A stretch of DNA of 64,000 bases from Aquiflexum lacus. GTDB taxonomy: Bacteria; Bacteroidota; Bacteroidia; Cytophagales; Cyclobacteriaceae. The notes under the pieces were generated by a model. That model searched no databases. It was not told the DNA's origin and saw only the letters and a program-made list of their open reading frames with translations. Position 1 is the first letter of the stretch. Each line of letters starts with the position of its first letter. The stretch spans positions 1 to 64,000 of the forward strand of contig NZ_JABFHF010000025.1 in NCBI RefSeq assembly GCF_015476655.1, in the 5' to 3' direction. Made by a program: the position numbers and the translations under genes. Shown in pieces: positions 20,601 to 28,208 of the stretch.

Positions 20601-20624
20601 CTTGATCAATAAAAACTTTCTCAT
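17601..20624 (-). CDS. SusC/RagA family TonB-linked outer membrane protein
   Basis: The 1007-residue protein has a signal peptide (1-20, ending AFAQ), a carboxypeptidase-like beta domain (VSGTVISTEDGFPMPGVTV, GTATDLDGNYSL), the TonB-box region EEFVVTGYS, and a plug with RIRGTGSINAGNEPLYVVDG and IESIEILKDAASAAIYG. The remaining 750 residues form the 22-strand barrel. It imports a polymer-derived nutrient together with the SusD protein. The gene is preceded by a 533-base AT-rich gap that must hold its promoter. No linked sigma/anti-sigma or hybrid regulator is present here. Confidence 0.96.
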   Translation of the reverse strand: MRKFLLIKSILVLIFSAAFAQDRIVSGTVISTEDGFPMPGVTVMVKGTMIGTATDLDGNYSLSVPESNNILVFRFVGSEFQEALVDNRSSINVSLKPDSKSLEEFVVTGYSIQPKREITGAVSSVKGELIENLPMQSFDRALQGRATGVHVSSANGLPGGAVNIRIRGTGSINAGNEPLYVVDGVQINSRDDATFTQSNPLAFLNTNDIESIEILKDAASAAIYGSQAANGVVIITTKKGKQGKAQFSFNSFIGTSQPLKYLDVYNSQEWYQLRKEAWSNTGSPIAAANALNNMGILPSNWQSLSPEQLDAVAAELSTYDWQRQMIGSGSLQNHELAISGGDDKTLFRISGSYNYQESTFKPVDFERGTLSIALSHQANPRLRIENSLNISTFGQNIPFATSGSFLGNPAFSSSLILPHNAIYNEDGSFNTNIAGVLNQNIAMVNAYNSGSQRTNTMVGNLGANYQILENLTFRSMVGLDYRMVQGEQFRDPRTPDGIGINGRASVQSNWNVNFITTQTLNWFKTFAFEHNVSVLGGFEYRSETNEGLSGSAIGFPSFEFRTIQSGASPETISGFWSGYRRIGSFASVNYDFRKKYMLTLTGRYDGSSRFGMDTQYGFFPSVRVGWYIKEESFLRDSEVVSELKIRASYGRTGNDQIGNFSARGLYGAAGNYSGAGGIRPVGLENRNLSWEINQSANFGLDFGLMSNRLIGSVDLFHRKSKDLLLDLPVIASNGFNSVTTNIGELINRGIEFELTSINVDRGSFKWSTSFNYTYIENEITKLHGGSTFLPSDPSIAVGQSLGTHFTQQYAGVNPATGRSMWYDSNGDITYQPVAEDRVYLGNSLPSHYGGLQNAFYFKGFEAIVFFNYEYGRIIEDGQYNFLRENGARLTTNALREVADRRWTTPGQITDIPRPYAGGPEVRSVNMNTGSAVLLKADYIRLKQITLAYNFKPELIRGLGLSTVRIFAQGINLWTYTDFPGYDPEFLGAATGIIPQTKNYTIGIQAGF

Positions 20625-21157
20625 ATTTAGGTGAAGAGCAAATAATTTTATCCAATTTTATCCTTTAACTTTAAATATTACAATATTTTTCAAAAAAATA
20701 ATAAACAAAGCTCAAAACATACCAAAAAATTTAATTTGGTTAAATTCGTTAAAATTCAATATTTTACTTTTAATTATTTGTATATATAATGATTTTTTAA
20801 TTTTTAAAGTTAATATTTTAAAATAAACAAAATTAAATTTTTTTTTAAAAAAATGAGAAATATTTAGAAATTACATCCTTTTTTCAAAGAATTTGCTTCC
20901 GATTTTACAAACTATCATTTTCCTTAGTTTTTAATTTTCTTGCTATCAAGCACATAATCAATACTTTTCTAAGTAATAATTAAATTATTTGGACACATTA
21001 AAGCGTATTTCAGAGTAGAAAAAATGCACCGAAACTCAATTTGCAGTTGATTTTTAAACTTTCACTAAAAAAATGATTTTTATTGAATTATTATATTTTA
21101 AAATAATACTATTTATATATTTTAATTTGAAATTTAAGATTAAAAAGATTAGAATAC
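20625..21157. other. AT-rich gap upstream of susC
   Basis: This 533-base stretch is very AT-rich, with runs of A and T, and holds no gene I can support. The promoter of the susC operon should lie at its left end. A weak candidate on the minus strand near 20660-20690 reads TATTG, about 20 bases, TAAAATTG, one base from consensus in the -7 box. The stop codon of the OmpA-like gene is at its right edge, and no clear terminator hairpin is visible. Confidence 0.5.
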
Positions 21158-23086
21158 TTATTGTATTGAAACTGTAATCCTTCTGTTGAGGGCTCTGTTT
21201 TCTGCGGTGTCATTCGTTACCATCGGTTCACTTTGACCTTTACCTATTGCATTGACCCGACTTTCTTTCACTCCATTTTTAAGTAGGTAAAGGCGCACAC
21301 TCTCAGCCCTCCTTTTACTCAGGTTCTCATTATAACCTGCGTTGCCCACATTGTCTGTGTGACCTACGATATTGATGGATACTTTTGGGTTTTCTGCTAG
21401 AAATGATTGAAGCCTTTTTAATGAACTTATCGATTCTGGTTTCAAATCATCTTTGTCAAAATCAAAAAATATGTTCTCAAAAATAAATTCTTCACCAGGT
21501 GCTATTGGGATCAGTGTAACCAATAGATTTTTTTGGTCTTTCAGATTATCCTTTTCCACATTGTAGATTTTTGGCAGATAGCCATTCTTTTCCACATATA
21601 GGCCGGAAAATGCTTTATCAGGATACAACATCATAAACTCGCCTGTTTTTCCATCAGACCGGAATTCATAAAGGGTACTGTCATTACTCAGGCTGACCAA
21701 AGAAAGCCTGGCATCTATAGGTTCTCCCGTTTTTCCGTTGAGAACTTTACCTTGAGTAACAATTAGACTTTCTCCTAGAGCAATCTCTTCGGGGAATTTG
21801 AACCTATACAGAAATGACCTCTCTACTTTTTTGCCGATATAAGTACTTTCTGTATAATATGCATAATCTTTTTGGGCAGTTATAAACAATGAGTATTGAT
21901 CCTGATGATCATTGATAGGATAGCCCAGATTTTCAGGTTCGGAGAACTCTCCATTGACTACCCTCGATACAAACAAATCCAATCCCCCAAAACCACGATG
22001 TCCACTAGAAGCAAAAAACAATATCTCATTGTTGAAATAAATAAAGGGAGAAACCTCATCCTTGGTTGAATTCACTTTGGATCCGAGATTCTTGGCCTCG
22101 GACCAAGATCCATCAGGCATTCTTAACGTGTAATAAATATCATTGCCCCCATATCCCCCTCTCCGATTGGATGAGAAAAACATGATTCTACCATCCGCAG
22201 ATAAGGATGGCTGTGAATCCCAAAATCTTGAATTCACATTTTTTCCCATATTGACAGGACGCTGCCAATTGTCGTTGATTTTGTATGCAATATACAGGTC
22301 ACAATCTCCCAAGGTATCCGGTGTTTCGCAGGAAGAAAAAATCAGGATATTCCCATCCGCAGATATGGTACAAGTGCCCTCATTATAATTGGTATTGATG
22401 TTCCTTGAAATACTTTGAGGATCTGACCAAATCTGTTGTTCTTCCGAAAAATAGCTTACAAATATGTCCTCATGTTCAAAGTTCTGTAAACCATCTCTTT
22501 TAACAAAGATAATCTTTTTGCTGTCTGCGGTAAGAACCGGGAAATATTGCAGTTGGAATTGGTTAAGCGGTTCGGGAAGAATTTCCTTTTCGATCGCAAG
22601 CACATTCTGCATTTGATTTTGCAAAAACCTCACCTGAGACTTTGTATCTTTATACTCATTAACTCTTTTAAAACTGTCGTCCAAGAGTATGTCCGCCTTT
22701 CCAAATTGTTCAATAGCTTGTTGAAACTCTCCTATACTCAAATAGCAATGAAGATTGAGCCAATTAAATTCTCCTTTTAAATGATTTGATGCTTTTGAAG
22801 AGGTACGCGCCCTTGCTTCTCCCCTTGCTGAGATTTCCAAGGCCTCATTTGGTTCTCCCTTCGTCAGGTAAATCCTTCCCAATTTTAGATAAGATTCCAA
22901 AAAACTTGCTTCCCGCTGAATCGAGGCTTTGTACTTCATGATAGCATCATCATATTGTCTCCTTTGCACAAGCTCATCACCCTCTTGATGCAACTTGATG
23001 GCCCTACTGTCAATGATAGTATATGTTTGTCCAAAGCCGATATGGACAAATAAAACCATCATTAATAAAAGGGTAACTGATTTCAT
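21158..23086 (-). CDS. PorE-like OmpA family protein (TPR, beta-propeller, regulatory and OmpA domains)
   Basis: I choose the ATG at 23086, which opens a signal peptide (MKSVTLLLMMVLFVHIGFGQ) four bases after the queE stop. The 642-residue protein shows TPR-like helices (about 25-140), a PD40/WD40-type propeller with repeats such as ISADGNILIFSS and SLSADGRIMFFSS (about 185-430), a carboxypeptidase-regulatory-like domain (VLNGKTGEPIDARL) and a C-terminal OmpA domain (FFDFDKDDLKPES, IVGHTDNVGN, NRRITVSI) that binds peptidoglycan. This order is that of PorE, which ties the type IX secretion machinery to peptidoglycan. It has a plain signal peptide rather than a lipobox. PorE function is inference, since the genome may hold several such proteins. 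Confidence 0.85.
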   Translation of the reverse strand: MKSVTLLLMMVLFVHIGFGQTYTIIDSRAIKLHQEGDELVQRRQYDDAIMKYKASIQREASFLESYLKLGRIYLTKGEPNEALEISARGEARARTSSKASNHLKGEFNWLNLHCYLSIGEFQQAIEQFGKADILLDDSFKRVNEYKDTKSQVRFLQNQMQNVLAIEKEILPEPLNQFQLQYFPVLTADSKKIIFVKRDGLQNFEHEDIFVSYFSEEQQIWSDPQSISRNINTNYNEGTCTISADGNILIFSSCETPDTLGDCDLYIAYKINDNWQRPVNMGKNVNSRFWDSQPSLSADGRIMFFSSNRRGGYGGNDIYYTLRMPDGSWSEAKNLGSKVNSTKDEVSPFIYFNNEILFFASSGHRGFGGLDLFVSRVVNGEFSEPENLGYPINDHQDQYSLFITAQKDYAYYTESTYIGKKVERSFLYRFKFPEEIALGESLIVTQGKVLNGKTGEPIDARLSLVSLSNDSTLYEFRSDGKTGEFMMLYPDKAFSGLYVEKNGYLPKIYNVEKDNLKDQKNLLVTLIPIAPGEEFIFENIFFDFDKDDLKPESISSLKRLQSFLAENPKVSINIVGHTDNVGNAGYNENLSKRRAESVRLYLLKNGVKESRVNAIGKGQSEPMVTNDTAENRALNRRITVSIQ

Positions 23087-23090
23087 GGGG

Positions 23091-23720
23091 TTAAGGTATA
23101 TCCATAAATTTATGGGTTTGCAGCGATATTTTCCAATTTGGAAAGGATTTAACATAATTTATGATTTGCTCCGTCATGGTTTCCCGCTTACTCCATTCAG
23201 GTTGAAGCAATTTTTTACAGGATTTAATTACTTTTTCGGCATGCTTTTCAGCAAATTCAAAATCAGACTTATGATAAATTACTACCTTCAATTCATCAGC
23301 AAGCTTATAAATTTCCGGATGGGGATCTTTGAATTTCTTGGGTGAAAAACAAATCCAATCAAATTGCCCAGTTACAGGGTAAACTCCTGATGTTTCAATG
23401 TGAATTTTAAAACCATTTTCATGCAATAACGCTGTCAAAGGCGCTAAATTATACATCAATGGCTCACCGCCGGTAATTACAACAAGTCTTCCGGGATATA
23501 CCATAGCAGCTTTTACTATCTCTTGGATATTCAGCGCAGGCCATTTACCCGCATCCCAGGAATCTTTAACGTCGCACCAGACACAACCTACATCACATCC
23601 GCCCAATCTTATAAAATAAGCCGCCGCACCGGAATGCATCCCTTCTCCCTGAATGGTATAAAATGCTTCCATCACAGGGAGCATCTTCCCTGAATCTATT
23701 TCTACTTTAGTATTTTCCAT
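23091..23720 (-). CDS. queE: 7-carboxy-7-deazaguanine synthase (radical SAM)
   Basis: QueE turns 6-carboxytetrahydropterin into 7-carboxy-7-deazaguanine in queuosine synthesis. The 209 residues carry the radical SAM cluster CDVGCVWC (CxxxCxxC) near 42, the substrate region FYTIQGEGMHSG near 20 and ITGGEPLMYN near 85. It is transcribed from a promoter at 23778 and is followed after four bases by the OmpA-like gene, an apparently accidental operon. queD is at 14308 in the same window. Confidence 0.95.
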   Translation of the reverse strand: MENTKVEIDSGKMLPVMEAFYTIQGEGMHSGAAAYFIRLGGCDVGCVWCDVKDSWDAGKWPALNIQEIVKAAMVYPGRLVVITGGEPLMYNLAPLTALLHENGFKIHIETSGVYPVTGQFDWICFSPKKFKDPHPEIYKLADELKVVIYHKSDFEFAEKHAEKVIKSCKKLLQPEWSKRETMTEQIINYVKSFPNWKISLQTHKFMDIP

Positions 23721-23777
23721 AATTTTTGATAAAGCGGGTTATTGAACCGCTGAGTGATAAATTTGTATTTTGGTTTG

Positions 23778-23785
23778 CAAAGGTA
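23778..23785 (-). promoter_or_regulatory. -7 element of the queE promoter
   Basis: TACCTTTG on the minus strand is an exact -7 box, 58 bases before the queE ATG. A TTAG lies 20 bases further upstream (ending 23806), a partial -33 element. Confidence 0.65.
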
Positions 23786-24004
23786 TAGGAAAATCATAAT
23801 AATGGCTAAAAATAATAACCTATATAGATTGGAATATTCTCTGGAAATCTAAATTTTACAGTGTTTCAGATAATCCAAGAAGTTTAACAACCCTCTGTTA
23901 CACTGAACAAAATCAAAAAGTCAAATATTAAAAACCGAATCATTTATGTGTCATAAAGCCGCATATTTCTTGATACTTGGTTCATAATAATTTGTACATT
24001 TTTT

Positions 24005-24448
24005 CTATTTCAGCATCTTCTCCAATACCAACCGATAATCACCCACCTTACCTTTTTTGATAAGATCAACAATCATAAAACCACGATTCAGTCCAAAATG
24101 AATCATTTTTGTCAATCGGTTTCGGGTTTTGAATACAACCTTAGTATAACCCCGGGTTTTTGCCCAAGTTTCTTGTTCATTGGCTAGCTTGGTAGCAATG
24201 CCTTTCCTACGATATTCATTCAACACCCCTCCCATCCAAGAATAAAAAACATCATGACTGTATCTCTGATAGCCCACCTTAAATCCGGCTGGATTGCCAT
24301 CTAGTTCTGCTATCAAGATTAAGTGTTGAGTGTCAGCTAATCTCTCTTCATAAATTTTTTCTGAATGAGGTTGAAAAAACTCAGGAACTTTCCTGCTGAG
24401 TTCCACTACCTCGCTGATAGATCCAGTTCTGATTTTAATCTCTGTCAT
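24005..24448 (-). CDS. GNAT family N-acetyltransferase
   Basis: The 147-residue protein has the GNAT fold, with the acetyl-CoA loop in YRRKGIATKLANEQETWA near 90 and the strand LILIAELDGNPAGFKVGY near 50. The substrate is unknown. Its ATG overlaps the stop of a second acetyltransferase by four bases, so both should be made from one transcript. Confidence 0.88.
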   Translation of the reverse strand: MTEIKIRTGSISEVVELSRKVPEFFQPHSEKIYEERLADTQHLILIAELDGNPAGFKVGYQRYSHDVFYSWMGGVLNEYRRKGIATKLANEQETWAKTRGYTKVVFKTRNRLTKMIHFGLNRGFMIVDLIKKGKVGDYRLVLEKMLK

Positions 24449-24906
24449 AAATCCATTTCCATTTTGACATCACACCTATTGTATTTCCCACATTCCGGTA
24501 CCAATTCTTTAAAACCAAGTTTTTTGTAAAGGTGAAGTGCTGCTACGAGTTTACTGTTGGAATAAAGAATCACTTTATGTGCACCCAATTCCTTGGCTTT
24601 TTCCAGGATAGCCTGACCGAGCAACTGTCCTACTTTTTTCCCTTGTGCTTCGGGACTAACTCCCATCTTAATCATTTCAAATACACCATCTTCTACTTTA
24701 CTCAAACCCACCGTCCCAATAATTTTTTCTCCTTCTTTTGCAAAAAGAATGGCCCCTCCTTTATCCAAAATAGTTTCTTTCGGATTTTTCAGTTGTGCCA
24801 AGTCAATGGGTTCAAGGGTAAAATACTGCTCGACCCATTGTTTGTTGATTTTTTCAAAATACTGTTGCAGTTCCGGGGAATATTCAATGATTTTTAAGGA
24901 AGACAT
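24445..24906 (-). CDS. GNAT family N-acetyltransferase
   Basis: This 153-residue acetyltransferase carries the acetyl-CoA binding motif SPEAQGKKVGQLLGQ near 92 and the paired strand KIIGTVGLSKVEDGVFEM. The C-terminal HKVILYSNSKLVAALHLYKKLGF is characteristic of GNAT enzymes that modify small molecules. It is not a close duplicate of its neighbour at 24005; the two share only the fold. Substrate unknown. Confidence 0.9.
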   Translation of the reverse strand: MSSLKIIEYSPELQQYFEKINKQWVEQYFTLEPIDLAQLKNPKETILDKGGAILFAKEGEKIIGTVGLSKVEDGVFEMIKMGVSPEAQGKKVGQLLGQAILEKAKELGAHKVILYSNSKLVAALHLYKKLGFKELVPECGKYNRCDVKMEMDL

Positions 24907-24947
24907 GTCTGTTATGGATTAAAAAGATGATGATTGAAATTTAAAAC

Positions 24948-24986
24948 AAAAAAGCCAAATTCGGATTCCCAAACTTGGCTTTTTTG
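24948..24986 (-). terminator. Terminator of ogt
   Basis: AAAAAAGCCAA pairs with TTTGGCTTTTTTG across a 15-base loop. It follows the ogt stop codon by about 30 bases on the minus strand. Because it has T runs on both sides it could work in either direction. Confidence 0.85.
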
Positions 24987-25018
24987 TATTCTCAATTTAT
25001 GAAATTTAACCTTATATC

Positions 25019-25504
25019 CTAAAATTGTAACGGGACTTGCTTACCAACCTTCTCCTTTTGCTCAATTTCGAGCAATTGCGATTTTCTCCAAAGTCCGCCG
25101 GCATATCCGGTCAACTGACCATGTTTACCAACAATCCTATGACAGGGCAACATGACCAGAATAGGATTTGCACCAATCGCAGTTCCCACCGCTCTTACTG
25201 CTTGGGGATTTCCGATGTTGGCTGCAATTTTTTCGTAGGTACTTGTATTTCCAAATGGAATTTTATTGACTTCCATCCATACCTTATGCTGAAAATCGGT
25301 TCCGCCAAAGGCGACAGGAATGTCAAAGGTTTTTTGTTTACCCTGAAAATAAAGACCCAATTGAATCCTAATGTCCATCAGTAAACCATCCAAAAATTTA
25401 TCAGTTTCCGGCAGATCTGTAAACTGAAGTTTTACAAGGTAGTCATCCCAAGTTTCGACTAATACATTCCCTAAAGGGGTTCTCATTACCGCATTCTCTC
25501 TCAT
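25019..25504 (-). CDS. ogt: Methylated-DNA-[protein]-cysteine S-methyltransferase
   Basis: This suicide enzyme removes alkyl groups from O6 of guanine in DNA by moving them to its active-site Cys. The motif PCHRIVG with the acceptor Cys is near the C-terminus, preceded by AVGTAIGANPI (recognition helix region) and followed by YAGGLWRKSQLLE. The ATG at 25504 gives 161 residues; a start at 25585 would add 27 residues not typical of the family, so the start is uncertain. It stands downstream of a LexA-like repressor gene, which fits a DNA damage setting, but about 170 bases separate them. Confidence 0.93.
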   Translation of the reverse strand: MRENAVMRTPLGNVLVETWDDYLVKLQFTDLPETDKFLDGLLMDIRIQLGLYFQGKQKTFDIPVAFGGTDFQHKVWMEVNKIPFGNTSTYEKIAANIGNPQAVRAVGTAIGANPILVMLPCHRIVGKHGQLTGYAGGLWRKSQLLEIEQKEKVGKQVPLQF

Positions 25505-25757
25505 GATTACTGATCTTTTAAGGTTAATACTCAATTTTTCAATAAGCACTTCCAAACTATTTATGTACAACGGATTAAAACCCATTTTGTCTTCTTAAAA
25601 AACAATTAATTTCAAAAAAAATTTCTAAAGACTACAGAATTAGAAAATCTATTCATCCAAAACAAACCATTCATCAAATTGTAAAAACCACCCAATTTGA
25701 TGTACAGAAAATATACCCAATTTAGATTTAACATCCCATAAAGTGGGTCAAAAATCC

Positions 25758-26453
25758 TTAAACCATCATTAATCTGAACATCCATACTTCTCTTAAAGCA
25801 TTGATATCTACTTCAAATGGTTTGTAAATCGGGTTAGATGAGCAAAGTAAAAGCCGCTCGTTATCCTTGATTTGGTTGTAGGTAATTTTAAATGTTACGC
25901 CATCACCTTCAGTTACAATGACATATTTGCCCCCGTCTTTGATCGCTGTCCAATCATCTACATATTCACAGACTATCCAAGCTCCGTCGGGGATCGGCAG
26001 CATGGAATCCCCGTCTACCTGAAACACCCGGTACTTTTTGTCCTGAGGTAAAAAAGGGAGGTTAAACCTCGGCAATTCTTCTATAAAATCCGGATCAGAA
26101 AAACCTGCTAAGTAACTTGCTTTGACTTTTTGGGAAACTACCTCTATCAGTTCGCGACCATCAGCATCAACAGTGGTCGCCAAAATCCGCAGGTTTCTTC
26201 CTTTAAGAAATTGATCTGTTTCCAGTAACTCCCGCAACTTGTATTCAGAAAGGTCTTCCAATTTTTTTCTCAACAGAATATCCACGGATACACTCAAATA
26301 ATCCGCAATCAATAACACTGTGTCCAAAGGAGGATTGACGTTGAGTTCATACCCGGCAAGTTTTGACCTGCTGATGCCAATAGCAGTTGCCATATTTTCC
26401 TGGGTAATGGATTTCCTCTTTCTGAGGACTTTGATATTGGAATTGAGGTACAT
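25758..26453 (-). CDS. XRE-family helix-turn-helix repressor with LexA-like S24 peptidase domain
   Basis: The 231-residue protein joins an N-terminal XRE-type HTH (VLRKRKSITQENMATAIGIS and following, about 8-60) to a C-terminal LexA/CI-type peptidase domain. The Ser nucleophile lies in VDGDSMLPI near 150 and a candidate catalytic Lys in VTFKITY near 190. An Ala-Gly pair in SYLAGFSDP, where LexA-type proteins cleave themselves, lies between the domains. This suggests a repressor that cuts itself on DNA damage. A palindrome over its own promoter (26497-26517) is a likely self-operator. Confidence 0.9.
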   Translation of the reverse strand: MYLNSNIKVLRKRKSITQENMATAIGISRSKLAGYELNVNPPLDTVLLIADYLSVSVDILLRKKLEDLSEYKLRELLETDQFLKGRNLRILATTVDADGRELIEVVSQKVKASYLAGFSDPDFIEELPRFNLPFLPQDKKYRVFQVDGDSMLPIPDGAWIVCEYVDDWTAIKDGGKYVIVTEGDGVTFKITYNQIKDNERLLLCSSNPIYKPFEVDINALREVWMFRLMMV

Positions 26454-26472
26454 GGATTTTCATTTAATCCGA

Positions 26473-26504
26473 TAAAAATATGAAATGCTAAAATTATTAT
26501 CAAA
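26473..26504 (-). promoter_or_regulatory. Promoter of the S24 repressor gene
   Basis: On the minus strand TTTG (26504-26501) is followed by 20 bases and TATTTTTA (26480-26473), one base from TAnnTTTG. It lies 20 bases before the start codon. Confidence 0.55.
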
Positions 26505-26517
26505 AAATTGTTGATAA
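26497..26517. promoter_or_regulatory. Candidate operator of the S24 repressor
   Basis: TTATCAA, seven bases, TTGATAA is a perfect inverted repeat that covers the -33 box of the repressor's own promoter. Position and symmetry fit autorepression. Binding is inferred. Confidence 0.55.
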
Positions 26518-26526
26518 TTTTAACAT

Positions 26527-26814
26527 TTACAACCCATATTTCATTCCCAATGAAAATATCATTCCTTTATGCTTGAAATCAGCATTTCCAAAAAAAGCAG
26601 TGTTGGTCATGGAAGTATTGGTTATACTATGAAGATAATTGACAGAAGCAGTCAACCAAAGTTTTTCCATCCTATACCCACCGCCAATTTCAGCCAAACC
26701 GGCCAAATCAAAATTCCTTGCATTGACCGGAATGCCGATGACCGGTTCAAGAATGATCTCATCCTTGATCAAAATGAAAGGAACGACTCCAATATACCCG
26801 AATCCAAAAATCTT
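26527..26814 (-). pseudogene. C-terminal remnant of an outer-membrane beta-barrel protein
   Basis: The frame encodes about 95 residues of alternating strands (FGYIGVVPFIL, EPVIGIPVNAR, AEIGGGYRMEKLWLTASVNY, GMIFSLGMKYGL) ending like an outer-membrane barrel. It has no good start: the first possible codon is TTG at 26772, inside a strand, and the coding-like sequence runs upstream to the murF stop codon at 26816. No signal peptide is present. It is best read as the tail of a barrel gene cut off at its 5' end where murF now ends. A short functional gene cannot be excluded. Confidence 0.5.
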
Positions 26815-26815
26815 T

Positions 26816-28114
26816 TTAAATAAACTCCACCAACCCCTCCAACTTCATCCCTCTACTCCCTTTTATCAGGATCATATAATCTTCCAACTTGGAATCCTGA
26901 AGCCAGTTTCTGAAGGAAAAAGGATCGGGGAAATAAAGCGTTGAAATAGGGGCTTTTCCAAGTGCGGCTTTGATATGCTTGCCGGATAGGCAGATTTTGT
27001 CAAAAGAATATTGACTGATCAATTCTCCTAATTTGCTGTGTTCCTCTACTGTACTGTCCCCCAATTCATACATATCACCCAAAATCACCATCTTGTATTT
27101 TTTGCCTGTCATGCTCCCAAATGTCTTGATGGCAACTTCCATACTGGAAGGGTTGGCATTATAGGCATCGAGAATGATCAGGTTGCTGCGTTTCTCAATA
27201 AGTTGCGAACGCATATTGGAAGGATTGTATGCAATCACAGCTTCCACGGCTTCAATCATTGGCACCTCAAAAAACTTGCCCACACAGAGTGCTGTAGCAA
27301 TATTTCCAAAATTATATGCTCCAATCAAAGCGGATTGATAAGTTCCTTCTTGGCCTTCAACCCTGAACTTCACAAAAGGATCAGCCTCCACAAATGTCAC
27401 TTCACAGAAATCCCCTTTGGAAGGATAAAGAATCGGTTCTTCAAAACGTTTGGCCATATTGGACAAAATCGGGTCCTGGGAATTGATAAAAACTGTTCCT
27501 TTATTTTCCCGGAGATGTTGGAAAAGTTCTGTCTTGGTTTTCAGCACCCCTTCAGGTCCGCCCATGCCTTCTAAATGAGCTTTGCCAATATTGGTAATAA
27601 ATCCATGGGTAGGTTCTGCGATGTCACAGAGTTCTTTGATATCCCCTTGTTTATTCGCCCCCATTTCCACAATTGCTATTTCCACTTCTTTTCCTATCCC
27701 CAAAATGGTCAAAGGAACTCCAATATGGTTGTTCAAATTGCCGACAGTGGCTGCGGTCTTATATTTCCTTTTCAAAACAGCGTGAAGCAATTCTTTGGAA
27801 GTTGTCTTGCCATTGCTTCCGGTCAATCCAATGATCGGTATGGTCAGTTGTTTTCTGTGATAATTTGCGAGTTGCTGCAATGCCAACAAAACATCCTCCA
27901 CCAGAAAAAACCTGTTGTCATTTTCAGGCACGACCCTTTTTTCATCCACCACTACCATAGAAGCTCCAATTTCCAAAGCCTTGGAGGCAAAATCATTGGC
28001 ATTGAAATTTGGCCCTTTCAGGGCAAAAAAGATGTTGCCTTGATCTATTTTTCTGGTATCTGTACTTACTCCTGTAGCTCGAAGGAAATGGTTGTAAAGT
28101 TGGGGGATATTCAT
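26816..28114 (-). CDS. murF: UDP-N-acetylmuramoyl-tripeptide--D-alanyl-D-alanine ligase
   Basis: MurF adds D-Ala-D-Ala to the UDP-MurNAc tripeptide, the last cytoplasmic step of the peptidoglycan precursor. I use the ATG at 28114 (MNIPQLYNHFL, 432 residues). The ATP loop GLTGSNGKTTSKE lies near 95, EMGANKQGDI near 150 and the catalytic-site segment DAYNANPSSM near 315. The gene stands apart from any dcw cluster, transcribed on its own and facing away from the gene at 28209. Confidence 0.96.
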   Translation of the reverse strand: MNIPQLYNHFLRATGVSTDTRKIDQGNIFFALKGPNFNANDFASKALEIGASMVVVDEKRVVPENDNRFFLVEDVLLALQQLANYHRKQLTIPIIGLTGSNGKTTSKELLHAVLKRKYKTAATVGNLNNHIGVPLTILGIGKEVEIAIVEMGANKQGDIKELCDIAEPTHGFITNIGKAHLEGMGGPEGVLKTKTELFQHLRENKGTVFINSQDPILSNMAKRFEEPILYPSKGDFCEVTFVEADPFVKFRVEGQEGTYQSALIGAYNFGNIATALCVGKFFEVPMIEAVEAVIAYNPSNMRSQLIEKRSNLIILDAYNANPSSMEVAIKTFGSMTGKKYKMVILGDMYELGDSTVEEHSKLGELISQYSFDKICLSGKHIKAALGKAPISTLYFPDPFSFRNWLQDSKLEDYMILIKGSRGMKLEGLVEFI

Positions 28115-28208
28115 GATTTCAGATTTGATGGCTAAAATTAAAGGATTCACAAACATCTTATATCAAATTCTATCGTTTAATTTTAGGACTTAATACGAAG
28201 ACCAATTG

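Noticed and set aside
20625-21157. Riboswitch or structured leader before susC
   Set aside because: The gap is AT-rich with no conserved stem pattern that I can see.
27038-28135. Two long plus-strand frames antisense to murF
   Set aside because: They lie wholly opposite the murF coding sequence and have no start context, signal or family resemblance.
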